Shown piece after piece: positions 8,847-17,376 of a DNA stretch of 64,000 nt. Within the stretch, counting starts at the first letter, position 1, and the number at the start of each line of letters is the position of its first letter. Source of the stretch: Natronorubrum aibiense (lineage in GTDB: Archaea > Halobacteriota > Halobacteria > Halobacteriales > Natrialbaceae). The stretch is from NCBI RefSeq assembly GCF_009392895.1, contig NZ_CP045488.1, positions 1,054,001 through 1,118,000 on the forward strand. The letters run 5' to 3'. Below the pieces are notes generated by a model. It saw only the letters and a list, made by a program, of their open reading frames with translations. It was not told the origin of the DNA and did not search any database. The position numbers and the translations under genes were made by a program.

Positions 8847-9137
8847 ATGATCGTCAACGAACGACAGACACCCGAGGGATTGCTCGTCTCGGTCTGTGAC
8901 GAGGACGTCCTCGGCGAGACGTTCGAAAGCGAGGGCGTCTCGCTGACCGTCACCGAGGAGTTCTACGGCGGCGAGACGGTCGGCGATGAGACCGTCGTCG
9001 ACAGTCTCGCTCGAGCGACCGTCGCCAACATCGTCGGCACGCAGGCGGTCGAACTCGCGATCGAGGCCGGGTTCGTCGACGAGGCGAACGTCCTCGAGGT
9101 GGGGTCGACGCTGCACGCACAGTTGCTGTGGATGTAG
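8847..9137 (+). CDS. DUF424 family protein
   Basis: A 96-residue archaeal protein of unknown function. The family pattern is recognisable: MIVNERQTPEGLLVSVCDEDVLG, then the FYGGETV segment, then TVANIVGTQAVELAIEAGFVDEANVLEVG. It begins 6 bp after the TPR gene and is probably co-transcribed. No catalytic motif is evident. Confidence 0.9.
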   Translation: MIVNERQTPEGLLVSVCDEDVLGETFESEGVSLTVTEEFYGGETVGDETVVDSLARATVANIVGTQAVELAIEAGFVDEANVLEVGSTLHAQLLWM

Positions 9138-9164
9138 TCGGCGACACCGAAGGCAGCACGCGGA

Positions 9165-10040
9165 CTACAGATCAGTTTTCGTGAACCGATAGTAGCCGAT
9201 GGCGATGGGGACGACGAGCCAGAACAACAAGACGACGACGCCGAACCAGTCCTCGAGGTAGAACGGCACCTCACCCGCGTACCGTTCGGCCGGCGTCATC
9301 TGAGACGCCTCGAAGTCCTCGAGACCGTACTGGAACGTAAACGAAGGGACGGACCCTTCGACGACGGTGCTCGCGAGCGTCGTATAGGCCGACATCGGGT
9401 TGAACTGCTGGACGACGAGATACCACGTTTCGGCTTCGATCGGCGGCCCTCGATCGTAGATGAGATAGTACGGACCAGCCGTGAGGAGTTCCCACAGGGC
9501 GACGAAAATCATGTAGATGCCGACGACGATCGCCATCGATTTCCCACGCGTCGAGACGCCGGCGGAGACGCCGACCGCGAGGCCGGCGAATGCGAGGCCG
9601 AACAACAGTGTGATCGCGCCAAAGGACAGCCAGTCGACCACCGGCACCGAGCCGAAAAAGACCGCACCCAACACGAGTGCCACGAGAAAGGCGAGGACGA
9701 CGGCCGTGCCGACGACGGCCATTCGCCCGAGCAGTTTTCCGAAGACGACATCGGTCCGATTGGGCGGCAGGCCAAGCAGGAGTTTGATACTGCCCGAGCG
9801 ACGCTCCCCGACGACGGCCATGTAGCCGGCGATCAGGGCGGCGATCGGCACGATCGTCTGTAGCGGGAACCCCAGAAAGCCAAGCACCTCAGCCGCTGTT
9901 GGGTCGTCGGCCGTGTACCAGATCGCCGTATAACCGATGGCGACGATGCCGACGAGGAGCCCGATCAGCGCCCAGAGCAGTTTCGATCGCCCGGCATCCT
10001 CGAACTCCTTGCGGGCGACGGTCGTGATATGCGACGTCAT
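9165..10040 (-). CDS. ABC-2 type transporter permease
   Basis: A 291-residue integral membrane subunit of an ABC exporter, with about six predicted transmembrane segments (for example LLWALIGLLVGIVAIGYTA, VVLAFLVALVLGAVFFG, IVVGIYMIFVALWELLTA, FGVVVLLFWLVVPIAIGYY). The ABC-2 signature region GERRSGSIKLLLGLPPNRTDVVFGK lies between TM2 and TM3, and HITTVARKEFEDAGRSK at the N-terminus is typical of haloarchaeal permeases. Its start overlaps the stop of the ATPase gene by 4 bp (ATGA), indicating co-translation. Substrate unknown. Confidence 0.93.
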   Translation of the reverse strand: MTSHITTVARKEFEDAGRSKLLWALIGLLVGIVAIGYTAIWYTADDPTAAEVLGFLGFPLQTIVPIAALIAGYMAVVGERRSGSIKLLLGLPPNRTDVVFGKLLGRMAVVGTAVVLAFLVALVLGAVFFGSVPVVDWLSFGAITLLFGLAFAGLAVGVSAGVSTRGKSMAIVVGIYMIFVALWELLTAGPYYLIYDRGPPIEAETWYLVVQQFNPMSAYTTLASTVVEGSVPSFTFQYGLEDFEASQMTPAERYAGEVPFYLEDWFGVVVLLFWLVVPIAIGYYRFTKTDL

Positions 10041-11014
10041 CGGTTCCCCTCCGGCGTCACGGCAGTGGCTCCGGGATCGGTAGTCGCCTGTCCGCCACTC
10101 TCGCTGTCATCGTTCGTCAGCGTGGTAAACAGCGACTCGAGCGAGACGTCGTCGATCCGTACGTCTCGAATCGTCGCCCCCGCACCGTCGAGCGCGACGA
10201 CGAGGGATGCCTTCGCCGCCGGATCGGTGATCGAACACTCGAGGGTGTGACCGGAGGCGACGACGTCGGTGACGCCCACGACGTCGCGTGCGGTCTCGAG
10301 CAGGTCGTCCGCGGTTGCATCGAGCGTGAGTTCCATCGTCGCCCCGCCACCGATCGACTCGCGGAGCCCCTCGATGGTGTCGACGGCGACGAGGGAGCCC
10401 TCGTTTAACACCCCGATACGGTCACAGACCGCTTCGACGTGTTCCAAGATGTGACTCGAGAAGAAGACGGTCGTCCCCCGTTTGGCTTCGCGGTGGACGA
10501 GGTCTTGCATCTCGCGGATGCCGTGGGGGTCGAGGCCGGAGGAGGGCTCGTCCATGATGAGCAGGTCGGGATCGCCGACCAGCGCCATGCCGGTTGCGAG
10601 GCGCTGGCGCATCCCCTTCGAGTAGTCGCCGGCCGGCCGCGCGGCGTCTGCAGCCGAGAGGCCGACACGCTCGAGGAGCGCGTCGGGATCGTCCGTCGCG
10701 GCTTTGGTCTCGATCGCGAACTCGAGATGGCGCCGGCCCGAGAGACGAGGATAGATGTCGAACCCTTCAGGAAGGACGCCGACGCGGGGACTGATCGCGT
10801 CGGCCTCCTCCTGAGCGTCGTAGCCGAGCACCGTCGCCGACCCCGCCGTCGGGCGGGTAAAGTCGAGTAACATGTTGATCGTCGTTGACTTCCCGGCCCC
10901 GTTTGGTCCCAAAAAGCCGAACACCTCTCCGTCGTCGACCGTGAGATCGAGGTCGTCGACGGCAGTAAGCTCACCGTACGCTTTCGTCAAGCCGTGCGTT
11001 TCGATCGCAGCCAT
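10037..11014 (-). CDS. ABC transporter ATP-binding protein
   Basis: A 325-residue ATPase pairing with the permease downstream. Motifs: Walker A GPNGAGKST near residue 38, signature YSKGMRQRLA, Walker B LLIMDEPSSGLDP, and the H-loop SSHILEHVEAVCD. The C-terminal ~100 residues form an extension of the kind found in ABC-2/CcmA-type ATPases, and the tail is Gly/Thr-rich. It overlaps the permease start by 4 bp. It is divergent from sufS, the two separated by ~385 bp. Confidence 0.95.
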   Translation of the reverse strand: MAAIETHGLTKAYGELTAVDDLDLTVDDGEVFGFLGPNGAGKSTTINMLLDFTRPTAGSATVLGYDAQEEADAISPRVGVLPEGFDIYPRLSGRRHLEFAIETKAATDDPDALLERVGLSAADAARPAGDYSKGMRQRLATGMALVGDPDLLIMDEPSSGLDPHGIREMQDLVHREAKRGTTVFFSSHILEHVEAVCDRIGVLNEGSLVAVDTIEGLRESIGGGATMELTLDATADDLLETARDVVGVTDVVASGHTLECSITDPAAKASLVVALDGAGATIRDVRIDDVSLESLFTTLTNDDSESGGQATTDPGATAVTPEGNR

Positions 11015-11398
11015 CGTGTTGGGTAGTACACATTATTGGCACATAATCGACGGGTTGCGGTTTCAGGGTCGGAAACTCCGCTGGTGACAGCGGTCGACGG
11101 TCAACCGTCGATTGTTAGACATTCCCAAACTAGTTTGGCAACACTCACATGTCGGCTGCAATACAACGAAAGCATGGTAGGGAGCGGCTGTCCTGACCAC
11201 GACCTATTAGGGCATCGCCGACCACCCCTCCCACCACCAGCTGCCATCCTCCCCCTCCCGTCGTCTCGCGTCTGCTGTCGACAGTACCGACACCCGACAC
11301 TGCCCACCGACACAGGCCGTCGAAACGGGACGGTTTCGCCCGCTCGAGCAGTCAGAGACCGAAGGAGTGTTTTGTCTGGGATACCTGCTAGTCACACA
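11015..11398. other. Intergenic region between ABC and sufS genes
   Basis: A 384-bp gap between divergent genes with no credible coding sequence. It holds an AT-rich stretch at ~11028-11050, likely the promoter of the ABC operon, and a perfect 14-bp palindrome at 11125-11138. The remainder, up to the sufS start, is C-rich and unremarkable. Confidence 0.6.
11125..11138. promoter_or_regulatory. Perfect 14-bp palindrome, possible operator
   Basis: CCAAACTAGTTTGG is its own reverse complement and sits between the divergent ABC-transporter and sufS genes, about 110 bp upstream of the ABC ATPase start. Dyads of this size are typical binding sites for dimeric winged-helix or RHH regulators. Nothing in the window identifies the regulator. 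Confidence 0.4.
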
Positions 11399-12643
11399 AT
11401 GAGTCAGCAGAACCTCGAGCCGCTGGACGTCGAGGCGATCCGCGAGGAGTTTCCGATCCTCGAGCGGGAGTTCGACGGCCAGCAGGTCGTCTACCTCGAT
11501 AACGCGGCGACGACCCAGACGCCGGATCCGGTCGTCGACGCGATGAGCGACTACTATCGCGAGTCCAACGCGAACGTTCACCGGGGCATCCACCACCTGA
11601 GTCAGGAGGCCTCGGTCGCCTACGAGGAGGCCCACGACCGCGTCGCCGAGTTCATCGGCGCCGACGGCCGTGAAGAGGTCATCTTTACGAAGAACACGAC
11701 CGAAAGCGAGAACCTGATCGCCTACTCGTGGGGCCTGAACGAACTCGAGTCCGGCGACGACGTCGTCCTCACGGAGATGGAACACCACGCCTCGCTCGTC
11801 ACGTGGCAACAGATCGCCAAGCGAACGGGGGCGAACGTCGAGTACATCCGCGTCGACGAGACCGGCCGACTCGATATGGACCACGCTCGCGAGTTGATCA
11901 GCGACGACACTGCGCTCGTCTCCGCCGTCCACGTCTCGAACACGCTCGGCACCGTCAACCCCGTCTCCGAACTCACTGATCTCGCCCACGAACACGGCGC
12001 GCTCTCGTTTATCGACGGCGCACAGGCCGTCCCCAACCGGCCCGTCGACGTCGGCGAGATCGACGCCGACTTCTACGCCTTCTCGGGCCACAAGATGGCC
12101 GGCCCGACCGGGATCGGCGTCCTCTACGGCAAACAATCCCTGCTCGAGGACCTCGAGCCCTACCTCTACGGCGGCGGCATGATCCGTAAGGTCACGTTCG
12201 AGGACTCGAGTTGGGGCGATCTCCCCTGGAAGTTCGAACCCGGGACGCCACCGATCGCCGAAGCCGTCGGCCTCCACGCCGCGATCGACTGGCTCGAGGA
12301 GCTTGGAATGGAGCGCGTGCAGGCTCACGAGGAGGAACTCGCCGCCTACGCCTACGACCAACTCGCAGCCGAAGGCGACGTCGAGATCTACGGCCCCGAG
12401 GGCGGCCCCGACCGCGGGGGACTGGTCAGTTTCAACCTCGAGGGAGTCCACGCCCACGACCTGACGTCGATCCTGAACGACCACACGGTCGCCGTACGGG
12501 CGGGCGACCACTGTACCCAGCCGCTGCACGACAAACTCGGCGTACCGGCCTCGACTCGCGCGTCGTTTTACGTCTATAACACGCGCGAGGAGGTCGACAA
12601 ACTGATCGCTGCGTTAGACGACGCGCGGGCGCTGTTCGCGTAG
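11399..12643 (+). CDS. sufS: SufS-type cysteine desulfurase
   Basis: A 414-residue PLP enzyme that takes sulfur from cysteine for Fe-S cluster assembly. The start MSQQNLEPLDVEAIREEFPIL matches the class II (SufS/CsdA) N-terminus. The substrate-site YLDNAATTQ is at 32-40, the PLP lysine is Lys232 in SGHKMAGPTGIG, and the persulfide-forming Cys is about residue 372 in GDHCTQP. A much longer upstream reading is possible but has no relation to the family. The partner scaffold sufU lies 2.6 kb downstream on the same strand. Confidence 0.95.
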   Translation: MSQQNLEPLDVEAIREEFPILEREFDGQQVVYLDNAATTQTPDPVVDAMSDYYRESNANVHRGIHHLSQEASVAYEEAHDRVAEFIGADGREEVIFTKNTTESENLIAYSWGLNELESGDDVVLTEMEHHASLVTWQQIAKRTGANVEYIRVDETGRLDMDHARELISDDTALVSAVHVSNTLGTVNPVSELTDLAHEHGALSFIDGAQAVPNRPVDVGEIDADFYAFSGHKMAGPTGIGVLYGKQSLLEDLEPYLYGGGMIRKVTFEDSSWGDLPWKFEPGTPPIAEAVGLHAAIDWLEELGMERVQAHEEELAAYAYDQLAAEGDVEIYGPEGGPDRGGLVSFNLEGVHAHDLTSILNDHTVAVRAGDHCTQPLHDKLGVPASTRASFYVYNTREEVDKLIAALDDARALFA

Positions 12644-12864
12644 CGTCTGCAGGTTTTTTATCGAACGCGCTGACCAACGCTGCGTGTCAGCTGTGTCTTT
12701 TCCGGCAGTCCCTTGAGCAGTGAGCCATCGGCGACGGGACGCGGGCCGCCCTCAACGTCCACACGAGTGGGCTGCAGCCGTAGTCGGTGTGTGAGCCGCC
12801 AGTTCGTTGTGAAAGTTTGTTTGTGATAGGAACAAATATGTTGTATTGTCAGAGAGGGGCTGGT

Positions 12865-13953
12865 ATGCGTCGAATGCGGATACTGTTGGTCGTATCGTTC
12901 GTCGTCGTCGGAACGCTTGCGCCGATGACCGGGCTCGGAGCCGCCGGGAACGAAGCACCGTCAGCTGGGTCGTCGACTGCCGCGGAGTGTTCGTACCCCA
13001 TCACGAAAACCGACGCCACCGGGACGGACGTCACACTCGAGGACGAACCCGAGACGGTCGTCACACTCACCCCGAGCCCCGCCCAGACGATCTGGGATAT
13101 CGGTGCCGACGAGAAGGTGATCGGCCTCACGAAACACGCCGAGAACCTCGAGGGGTCCGAGGAGCGAACGTCGGTCTCGACCGAGGCCGAGACGATCCAG
13201 CCCGAGATCGTCGTCGACCTCGAGCCCGATCTCGTCCTCGCCACGGACACGTCGTACGTCTCCGAGGAGACGATCGAGACGCTTCGGGAAGCCGGATTGA
13301 CCGTCTACTACATCCCCGAGGCGACATCGCTCGAGGAGGTTCGTGATCGGACGCGACTGATCGGCTCGCTCGTCGGGGCGTGTGACGGCGCCGCCGAGAC
13401 CGTCGATTGGATGGACGAGGAACTGGCAGTCGTCGACGCCGCGATCGACGGCGAAGACCAGCCAGACGTGCTCTACACGTTCTTCGGCTACACCGCCGGC
13501 TCGGAGACGTTCGTCCACGACGTCATCGAGGCCGCCGGCGCGACGAACGTCGCGGCCGAAGCCGGCGTCGAAGGGTATCACGAACTCAACGACGAGATCG
13601 TGATCGATTCCGACCCCGACTGGATCATCACGAACACGAACTCTCCCGAGGTGCCAGAGGCACCGGCGTACCAGTCGACGACCGCCGTCCAGAACGACCA
13701 GACGGTCGTCGTCAATATCAACGAACTGAACCGCCCCGGGCCGCGGACCGTCGACGCGGTCACAGAGTTAGCAGAAACGTTCCATCCCGACGCCTACGCG
13801 GCGGCCGTCGACGACGCCGAGACGCCCGCTGAAACGGACGACTCGGATGATGAGTCCGAAGATGACGAACTCCCCGGATTCGGTGTCGGCGCGGTCGTGA
13901 TCGCGGCCCTGCTGTTCGTGATGATGACCCTCCGACGGACAGGCCGGTTCTGA
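12865..13953 (+). CDS. btuF: B12-type ABC substrate-binding protein, PGF-CTERM anchored
   Basis: A 362-residue extracytoplasmic binding protein of the BtuF/FepB (periplasmic-binding type III) fold. A Sec-type signal (residues 1-30, MRRMRILLVVSFVVVG) is followed by YPITKTDATGTDVTLEDEPETVVTL and IWDIGADEKVIGLT, typical of cobalamin/iron-chelate binding proteins. The C-terminus has an acidic linker, ELPGFGVG, a hydrophobic helix and a short RRTGRF tail: a PGF-CTERM signal processed by archaeosortase A, which lipid-anchors the protein. I chose ATG 12865 because it begins the signal peptide and lies ~29 bp from an AT-rich box. No permease or ATPase is adjacent, so the cobalamin assignment is by fold only. 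Confidence 0.82.
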   Translation: MRRMRILLVVSFVVVGTLAPMTGLGAAGNEAPSAGSSTAAECSYPITKTDATGTDVTLEDEPETVVTLTPSPAQTIWDIGADEKVIGLTKHAENLEGSEERTSVSTEAETIQPEIVVDLEPDLVLATDTSYVSEETIETLREAGLTVYYIPEATSLEEVRDRTRLIGSLVGACDGAAETVDWMDEELAVVDAAIDGEDQPDVLYTFFGYTAGSETFVHDVIEAAGATNVAAEAGVEGYHELNDEIVIDSDPDWIITNTNSPEVPEAPAYQSTTAVQNDQTVVVNINELNRPGPRTVDAVTELAETFHPDAYAAAVDDAETPAETDDSDDESEDDELPGFGVGAVVIAALLFVMMTLRRTGRF

Positions 13954-14052
13954 TCCGGTGGGGTCATACACGTCCCGGCTCCGGATAGCCGGGACGTCCA
14001 GCGGACAGCCGGTTGCAGTGGATTTTTCATCAGGTCCCGATCACTGACACCC

Positions 14053-14691
14053 ATGCTCGAGACCGTCCGAACCCGCGCCCGCCCGTACTTCGAGGATGCC
14101 CCGCCAGCCCACGACTGGCACCACGTCGAACGGGTCGAGACGCTCGCGGAGACGTTACTCGAGCGCCACCCGCAGTCGGCGTCGGTGGACGGCCGCGTGG
14201 TGTCCCTCGCGGTCTTTCTCCACGATATCGGCCGCAACAAGGAAGACCGTGGCGAGATCGACGATCATGCGATCTGGGGTGGCTGGGAAGCAGGACGGAT
14301 TCTCGAGGCCGTCGGCGTGGCCCCGGAGACGATCGAGCACGTCCAACACTGTATTCGCGCCCATCGGTACTCGAACGAGATCGACCCCGAGACGCTCGAG
14401 GCGAAACTCCTCTGTGACGCGGACAACCTCGACGCCCTCGGTGCGGTCGGCATCGCCCGCGCGTTCGCCCACGGGGGGACGCTCGGCTCGCCGGTGTACG
14501 ATCCCGATGTGCCGGTCGCTGCCGACGACACGAGCGCCGGGCAGACCCAGTACAATCACCTCCGAAAGAAAATCCTCGACCTCCCCAATCGGATGTACAC
14601 CGACGTCGGCCGAGAACTGGCCCGGACTCGCGGTCGATTCGTACGCACGTATCTCGAGCAGTTCGACGGCGAACTGGCCGGCGAGCGATAA
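14053..14691 (+). CDS. HD domain-containing phosphohydrolase
   Basis: A 212-residue protein of the HD superfamily (metal-dependent phosphohydrolases acting on nucleotides or related phosphoesters). Likely ligands are His24 in DWHHVERV, His57-Asp58 in FLHDIGR, and the Asp in LLCDADNLDALG near residue 124, in the usual H...HD...D order. It resembles the YedJ/YpgQ-like small HD proteins, whose substrates are poorly defined. It is a cytoplasmic protein without a signal; the neighbours on the same strand are btuF upstream and a small membrane protein downstream. Confidence 0.92.
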   Translation: MLETVRTRARPYFEDAPPAHDWHHVERVETLAETLLERHPQSASVDGRVVSLAVFLHDIGRNKEDRGEIDDHAIWGGWEAGRILEAVGVAPETIEHVQHCIRAHRYSNEIDPETLEAKLLCDADNLDALGAVGIARAFAHGGTLGSPVYDPDVPVAADDTSAGQTQYNHLRKKILDLPNRMYTDVGRELARTRGRFVRTYLEQFDGELAGER

Positions 14692-14801
14692 CAACTGCGG
14701 ACAGTGGGCCGTCGCCGCTCAGTCGCAACGAACAACAACAACAAACTCGCACAGAGTTTTTAGTCATCGCGAGTGTACCATCGCATGCCGAGGTGAGAAC
14801 G

Positions 14802-15050
14802 ATGTACGAGAAACGCATCCGCCGTCCCCAACGAGGTCCGGTCGACGCGATCGTCGACGTTCTTACCGCGGCAACCCGGTACGATCTGCTCCTCGCGATC
14901 GTTCCGGTTGCGTTCGCGGTTGCACTGGTCACAGCGATTGCACTGGGTGTCTCGATCGGTCAGACGCTGCTCATCGCAGCGATCGTCGGCGTCTTCGTCA
15001 TCGCCGACGCCTGTTACCTCAATCCCCCGATCGACCAGGGGTCGCCGTAA
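14802..15050 (+). CDS. Small two-helix membrane protein
   Basis: An 82-residue protein of unknown function. A basic N-terminus (MYEKRIRRPQRGP) precedes two hydrophobic helices, about residues 28-47 and 52-70, then a short NPPIDQGSP tail. I chose ATG 14802 over the GTG at 14793 because GAGGTG, a ribosome-binding-site-like sequence, lies just upstream. No recognised domain. Confidence 0.75.
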   Translation: MYEKRIRRPQRGPVDAIVDVLTAATRYDLLLAIVPVAFAVALVTAIALGVSIGQTLLIAAIVGVFVIADACYLNPPIDQGSP

Positions 15051-15243
15051 GCAGTATCGACCAGCAACCGTTCGGTGTGCTCGAACGGTACACCAGTTCT
15101 GAAGACCGCACCCGCGTATCCGATCCCACAGTACACTGGCCCCTCCGTTTCCGTCGTCGCCGAGCGACGTAACCGTTCGTCGTAACGTGACAGCGCCAGC
15201 CCCGGAACCCTTTTACAACTCTCAGTGCTACCCGAAGGTACCA

Positions 15244-15663
15244 ATGGGACTGGGCTCGGATATGTACCGACAGCAGATCCTCGACCACTACAAGAACCCG
15301 CGTAACTACGGGGAACTCGAGGATCCGACCTTCACCCACATCGGCGAGAACCCGATGTGTGGTGACGAGATTCGCATGGACGTCAAACTCGCCGACGACG
15401 AGGAGACGATCGAGCAGGTCGCCTTTTCCGGCGACGGCTGTGCGATCAGCCAGGCCTCCGCGAGTATGCTCTCAAAAGAACTGCGCGGAAAAACGGTCGC
15501 AGAGTTGCTCGAGATGGACCGCGACGACGTGATCGACATGCTCGGCGTCGACATCTCGCCGATGCGCATCAAGTGCGCCGTGCTGGCCGAAAAGGTCGCT
15601 CAGGATGGCGCAGAGATCTATCAGGGCGAACTCGACGTCGAGAAGACGACGACCGAAGACTGA
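15244..15663 (+). CDS. sufU: SufU/IscU-type Fe-S cluster scaffold
   Basis: A 139-residue scaffold that receives sulfur from SufS and assembles Fe-S clusters. The three conserved cysteines are Cys39 (NPMCGD), Cys66 (GDGCAIS) and Cys111 (IKCAVLA), with the neighbouring Asp41. The N-terminus YRQQILDHYKNPRNYG is the family hallmark. I used ATG 15244, which is ~30 bp after a TTTTACAA box, consistent with a leaderless or short-leader mRNA. sufS lies 2.6 kb upstream on the same strand, separated by three unrelated genes. Confidence 0.95.
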   Translation: MGLGSDMYRQQILDHYKNPRNYGELEDPTFTHIGENPMCGDEIRMDVKLADDEETIEQVAFSGDGCAISQASASMLSKELRGKTVAELLEMDRDDVIDMLGVDISPMRIKCAVLAEKVAQDGAEIYQGELDVEKTTTED

Positions 15664-15910
15664 GGCCGTTCGTTCGGCGCCGAAGACCGGGTTCTGTTCG
15701 TTCGATCGTCACCACGCGTTTCCCGACCGCGGGTCAGTTACTGCTCAGGACCGACCTCGGATAGCGGGTTCAAGACGATACCGTGTTCGATCGCGTGTGT
15801 GGGTCGTTCGGGACGATCACCGTCCCCGAGATCGTTGCACGCGACCCCGTCAGCGCACTCTCACTCCGTGCAAAGATAGGCTTTTGCTAACTGAAGACAT
15901 ACAGTAGTCG

Positions 15911-16165
15911 ATGAACGACGGGCGGTCGGTGAGAGACGATTCTGTCGCTGACATGATCATCAGCGCAGTGGCCGATGCGGAAGGAGTCGATACCCTCGAG
16001 TTGCCGCCGCTGTGGGACGTGATCGATCCCGACGCGCTCGAGGCAGTTTTCGCGCCGTCAAACGGTGGTCGGTTCGGTGACCGTATCGGTCGGCTTTCGT
16101 TCGAGTACTGCAGCTACGTAGTTACTGTCGAGTTCGGTCACTCGACCACGGTCACACTCGAATAA
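15911..16165 (+). CDS. HalOD1 output domain-like protein
   Basis: An 84-residue protein of the haloarchaeal output-domain type (HalOD1), found alone or at the end of signalling proteins. Recognisable features: SVADMIISAVADAEGVDTLELPPLWDVIDPDALEAVF, then FEYCSYVVTVE and a short terminal strand. Its molecular role is not established. A second HalOD1-type gene lies at 51497. The 247-bp gap upstream holds no other gene. Confidence 0.85.
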   Translation: MNDGRSVRDDSVADMIISAVADAEGVDTLELPPLWDVIDPDALEAVFAPSNGGRFGDRIGRLSFEYCSYVVTVEFGHSTTVTLE

Positions 16166-16195
16166 CAGACAGGGTCGGCCTCGACGCGAACCGCG

Positions 16196-17227
16196 TTACT
16201 CCGGTTTCAGTCCGCCGTCCTGAACGCGCATGACGGCTTCGCCATCGGCAAGGTTCGGTGCGTCGACCAGACGGACGATCCGCTTGTCGCCTTTGGATTT
16301 GCGCAGATAGATCCGGAACGTCGATTTGTGGCCGAGAATGTTGCCACCGATCGGCTGGGTCGGGTCGCCGAAGTAGGAGTCGGGGTTCGAGGCGACCTGA
16401 TTCGTGACGATGACGGCGGTGTTGTAGAGGTTGCCGACCTTATCGAGGTCGTGGAGGTGTTTGTTGAGTTTCTGCTGTCGGTCTGCGAGTTCGCCACGAC
16501 CGACGTACTCCGCTCGGAAATGGGCGGTCAGCGAGTCGACCGCCAGCAGGCGGACGGGATACTCCGACTCTTCGTGTTCGCCAGCCAGTTCCTTCGCTTT
16601 CTCGGCCAGCAGCATCTGGTGGTTGGAGTTGAACGCCTTCGCGACGTGGATCTTGTCGAGGATGTCCTCGATGAGTTCGTCTACTGCGCTCTCGTCGGCC
16701 GCCGAGCCTTCGATTTCGCGGTCCTCGAGCGTCGCGTTGATGACCTCGTCGTCGAGGCCACGAACCATGTCGTCGATTCGCTCCGGCCGGAAGGTGTCCT
16801 CACTGTCGACGAAGATGGCGCTGCCGTGCAGTCCGCCGACTTCCTTCGGGAGCTGGACGTTGACGGCCATCTGGTGAGTGACCTGAGATTTACCGGAGCC
16901 GAACTCACCGTACACTTCGGTGATCGACTGGGTCTCGATACCGCCACCGAGCAGGTCGTCGACCTCGTCGATATGCCAGCTCAGTTTCCCGATCTCGTTT
17001 CGTCGCTCGAGGACGGTCGACCCGGTCTCGAAGCCGCCGATGTCGGCGGCGTCACGGGCGGCGCGAACGATGTCCGCGGCCGTCGACTCGCCGACGTCGG
17101 CCGTGTTCGACAGTTCCGACGGCGACGCGACGGCGAGACTCTGGAACGAGTCGAAGCCAGCGTCGTGAAGCTTGTCTGCGGTTGCGGGGCCAACACCGGG
17201 GAGCGTCTCGAGGTCTGCTTCAGGCAT
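16196..17227 (-). CDS. radA: DNA repair and recombination protein RadA
   Basis: The archaeal RecA/Rad51 recombinase (343 aa), which forms filaments on ssDNA and drives strand exchange. An N-terminal helix-hairpin-helix domain ([16 protein letters not shown], residues 9-24) is followed by the ATPase core with Walker A GEFGSGKS at 107-114, Walker [13 protein letters not shown], and the L2-region [25 protein letters not shown]. No intein is present. A TATA-like GTTTATAC (17251-17258 on the opposite strand) lies ~28 bp upstream of the ATG, consistent with a leaderless mRNA. Confidence 0.98.
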   Translation of the reverse strand: MPEADLETLPGVGPATADKLHDAGFDSFQSLAVASPSELSNTADVGESTAADIVRAARDAADIGGFETGSTVLERRNEIGKLSWHIDEVDDLLGGGIETQSITEVYGEFGSGKSQVTHQMAVNVQLPKEVGGLHGSAIFVDSEDTFRPERIDDMVRGLDDEVINATLEDREIEGSAADESAVDELIEDILDKIHVAKAFNSNHQMLLAEKAKELAGEHEESEYPVRLLAVDSLTAHFRAEYVGRGELADRQQKLNKHLHDLDKVGNLYNTAVIVTNQVASNPDSYFGDPTQPIGGNILGHKSTFRIYLRKSKGDKRIVRLVDAPNLADGEAVMRVQDGGLKPE

Positions 17228-17250
17228 ACTCAGTCGTTGTGCCGGACCCC

Positions 17251-17258
17251 GTATAAAC
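17251..17258 (-). promoter_or_regulatory. TATA box of radA
   Basis: GTTTATAC read on the minus strand, centred ~28 bp before the radA ATG. That spacing puts the transcript start at or next to the ATG, the leaderless pattern common in haloarchaea. Confidence 0.6.
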
Positions 17259-17376
17259 CCTCGTTAACAGGAGGGTGAAAGTGAAAGTGCAAGACTGCGA
17301 GGGGGTACTCGAGAGACGGACGACAAATTTATACGGAAACACGCGGTTCGTGCCGACCGGCGACCAGCGAGAAGAT

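Noticed and set aside
11207-12529. 440-codon open frame opposite sufS
   Set aside because: Shadow of SufS, whose catalytic residues are intact in the plus frame.
12644-12864. Cobalamin riboswitch upstream of the B12-type binding protein
   Set aside because: I saw no B12-box sequence or the expected multi-helix layout; 221 bp is also short for one plus a promoter.
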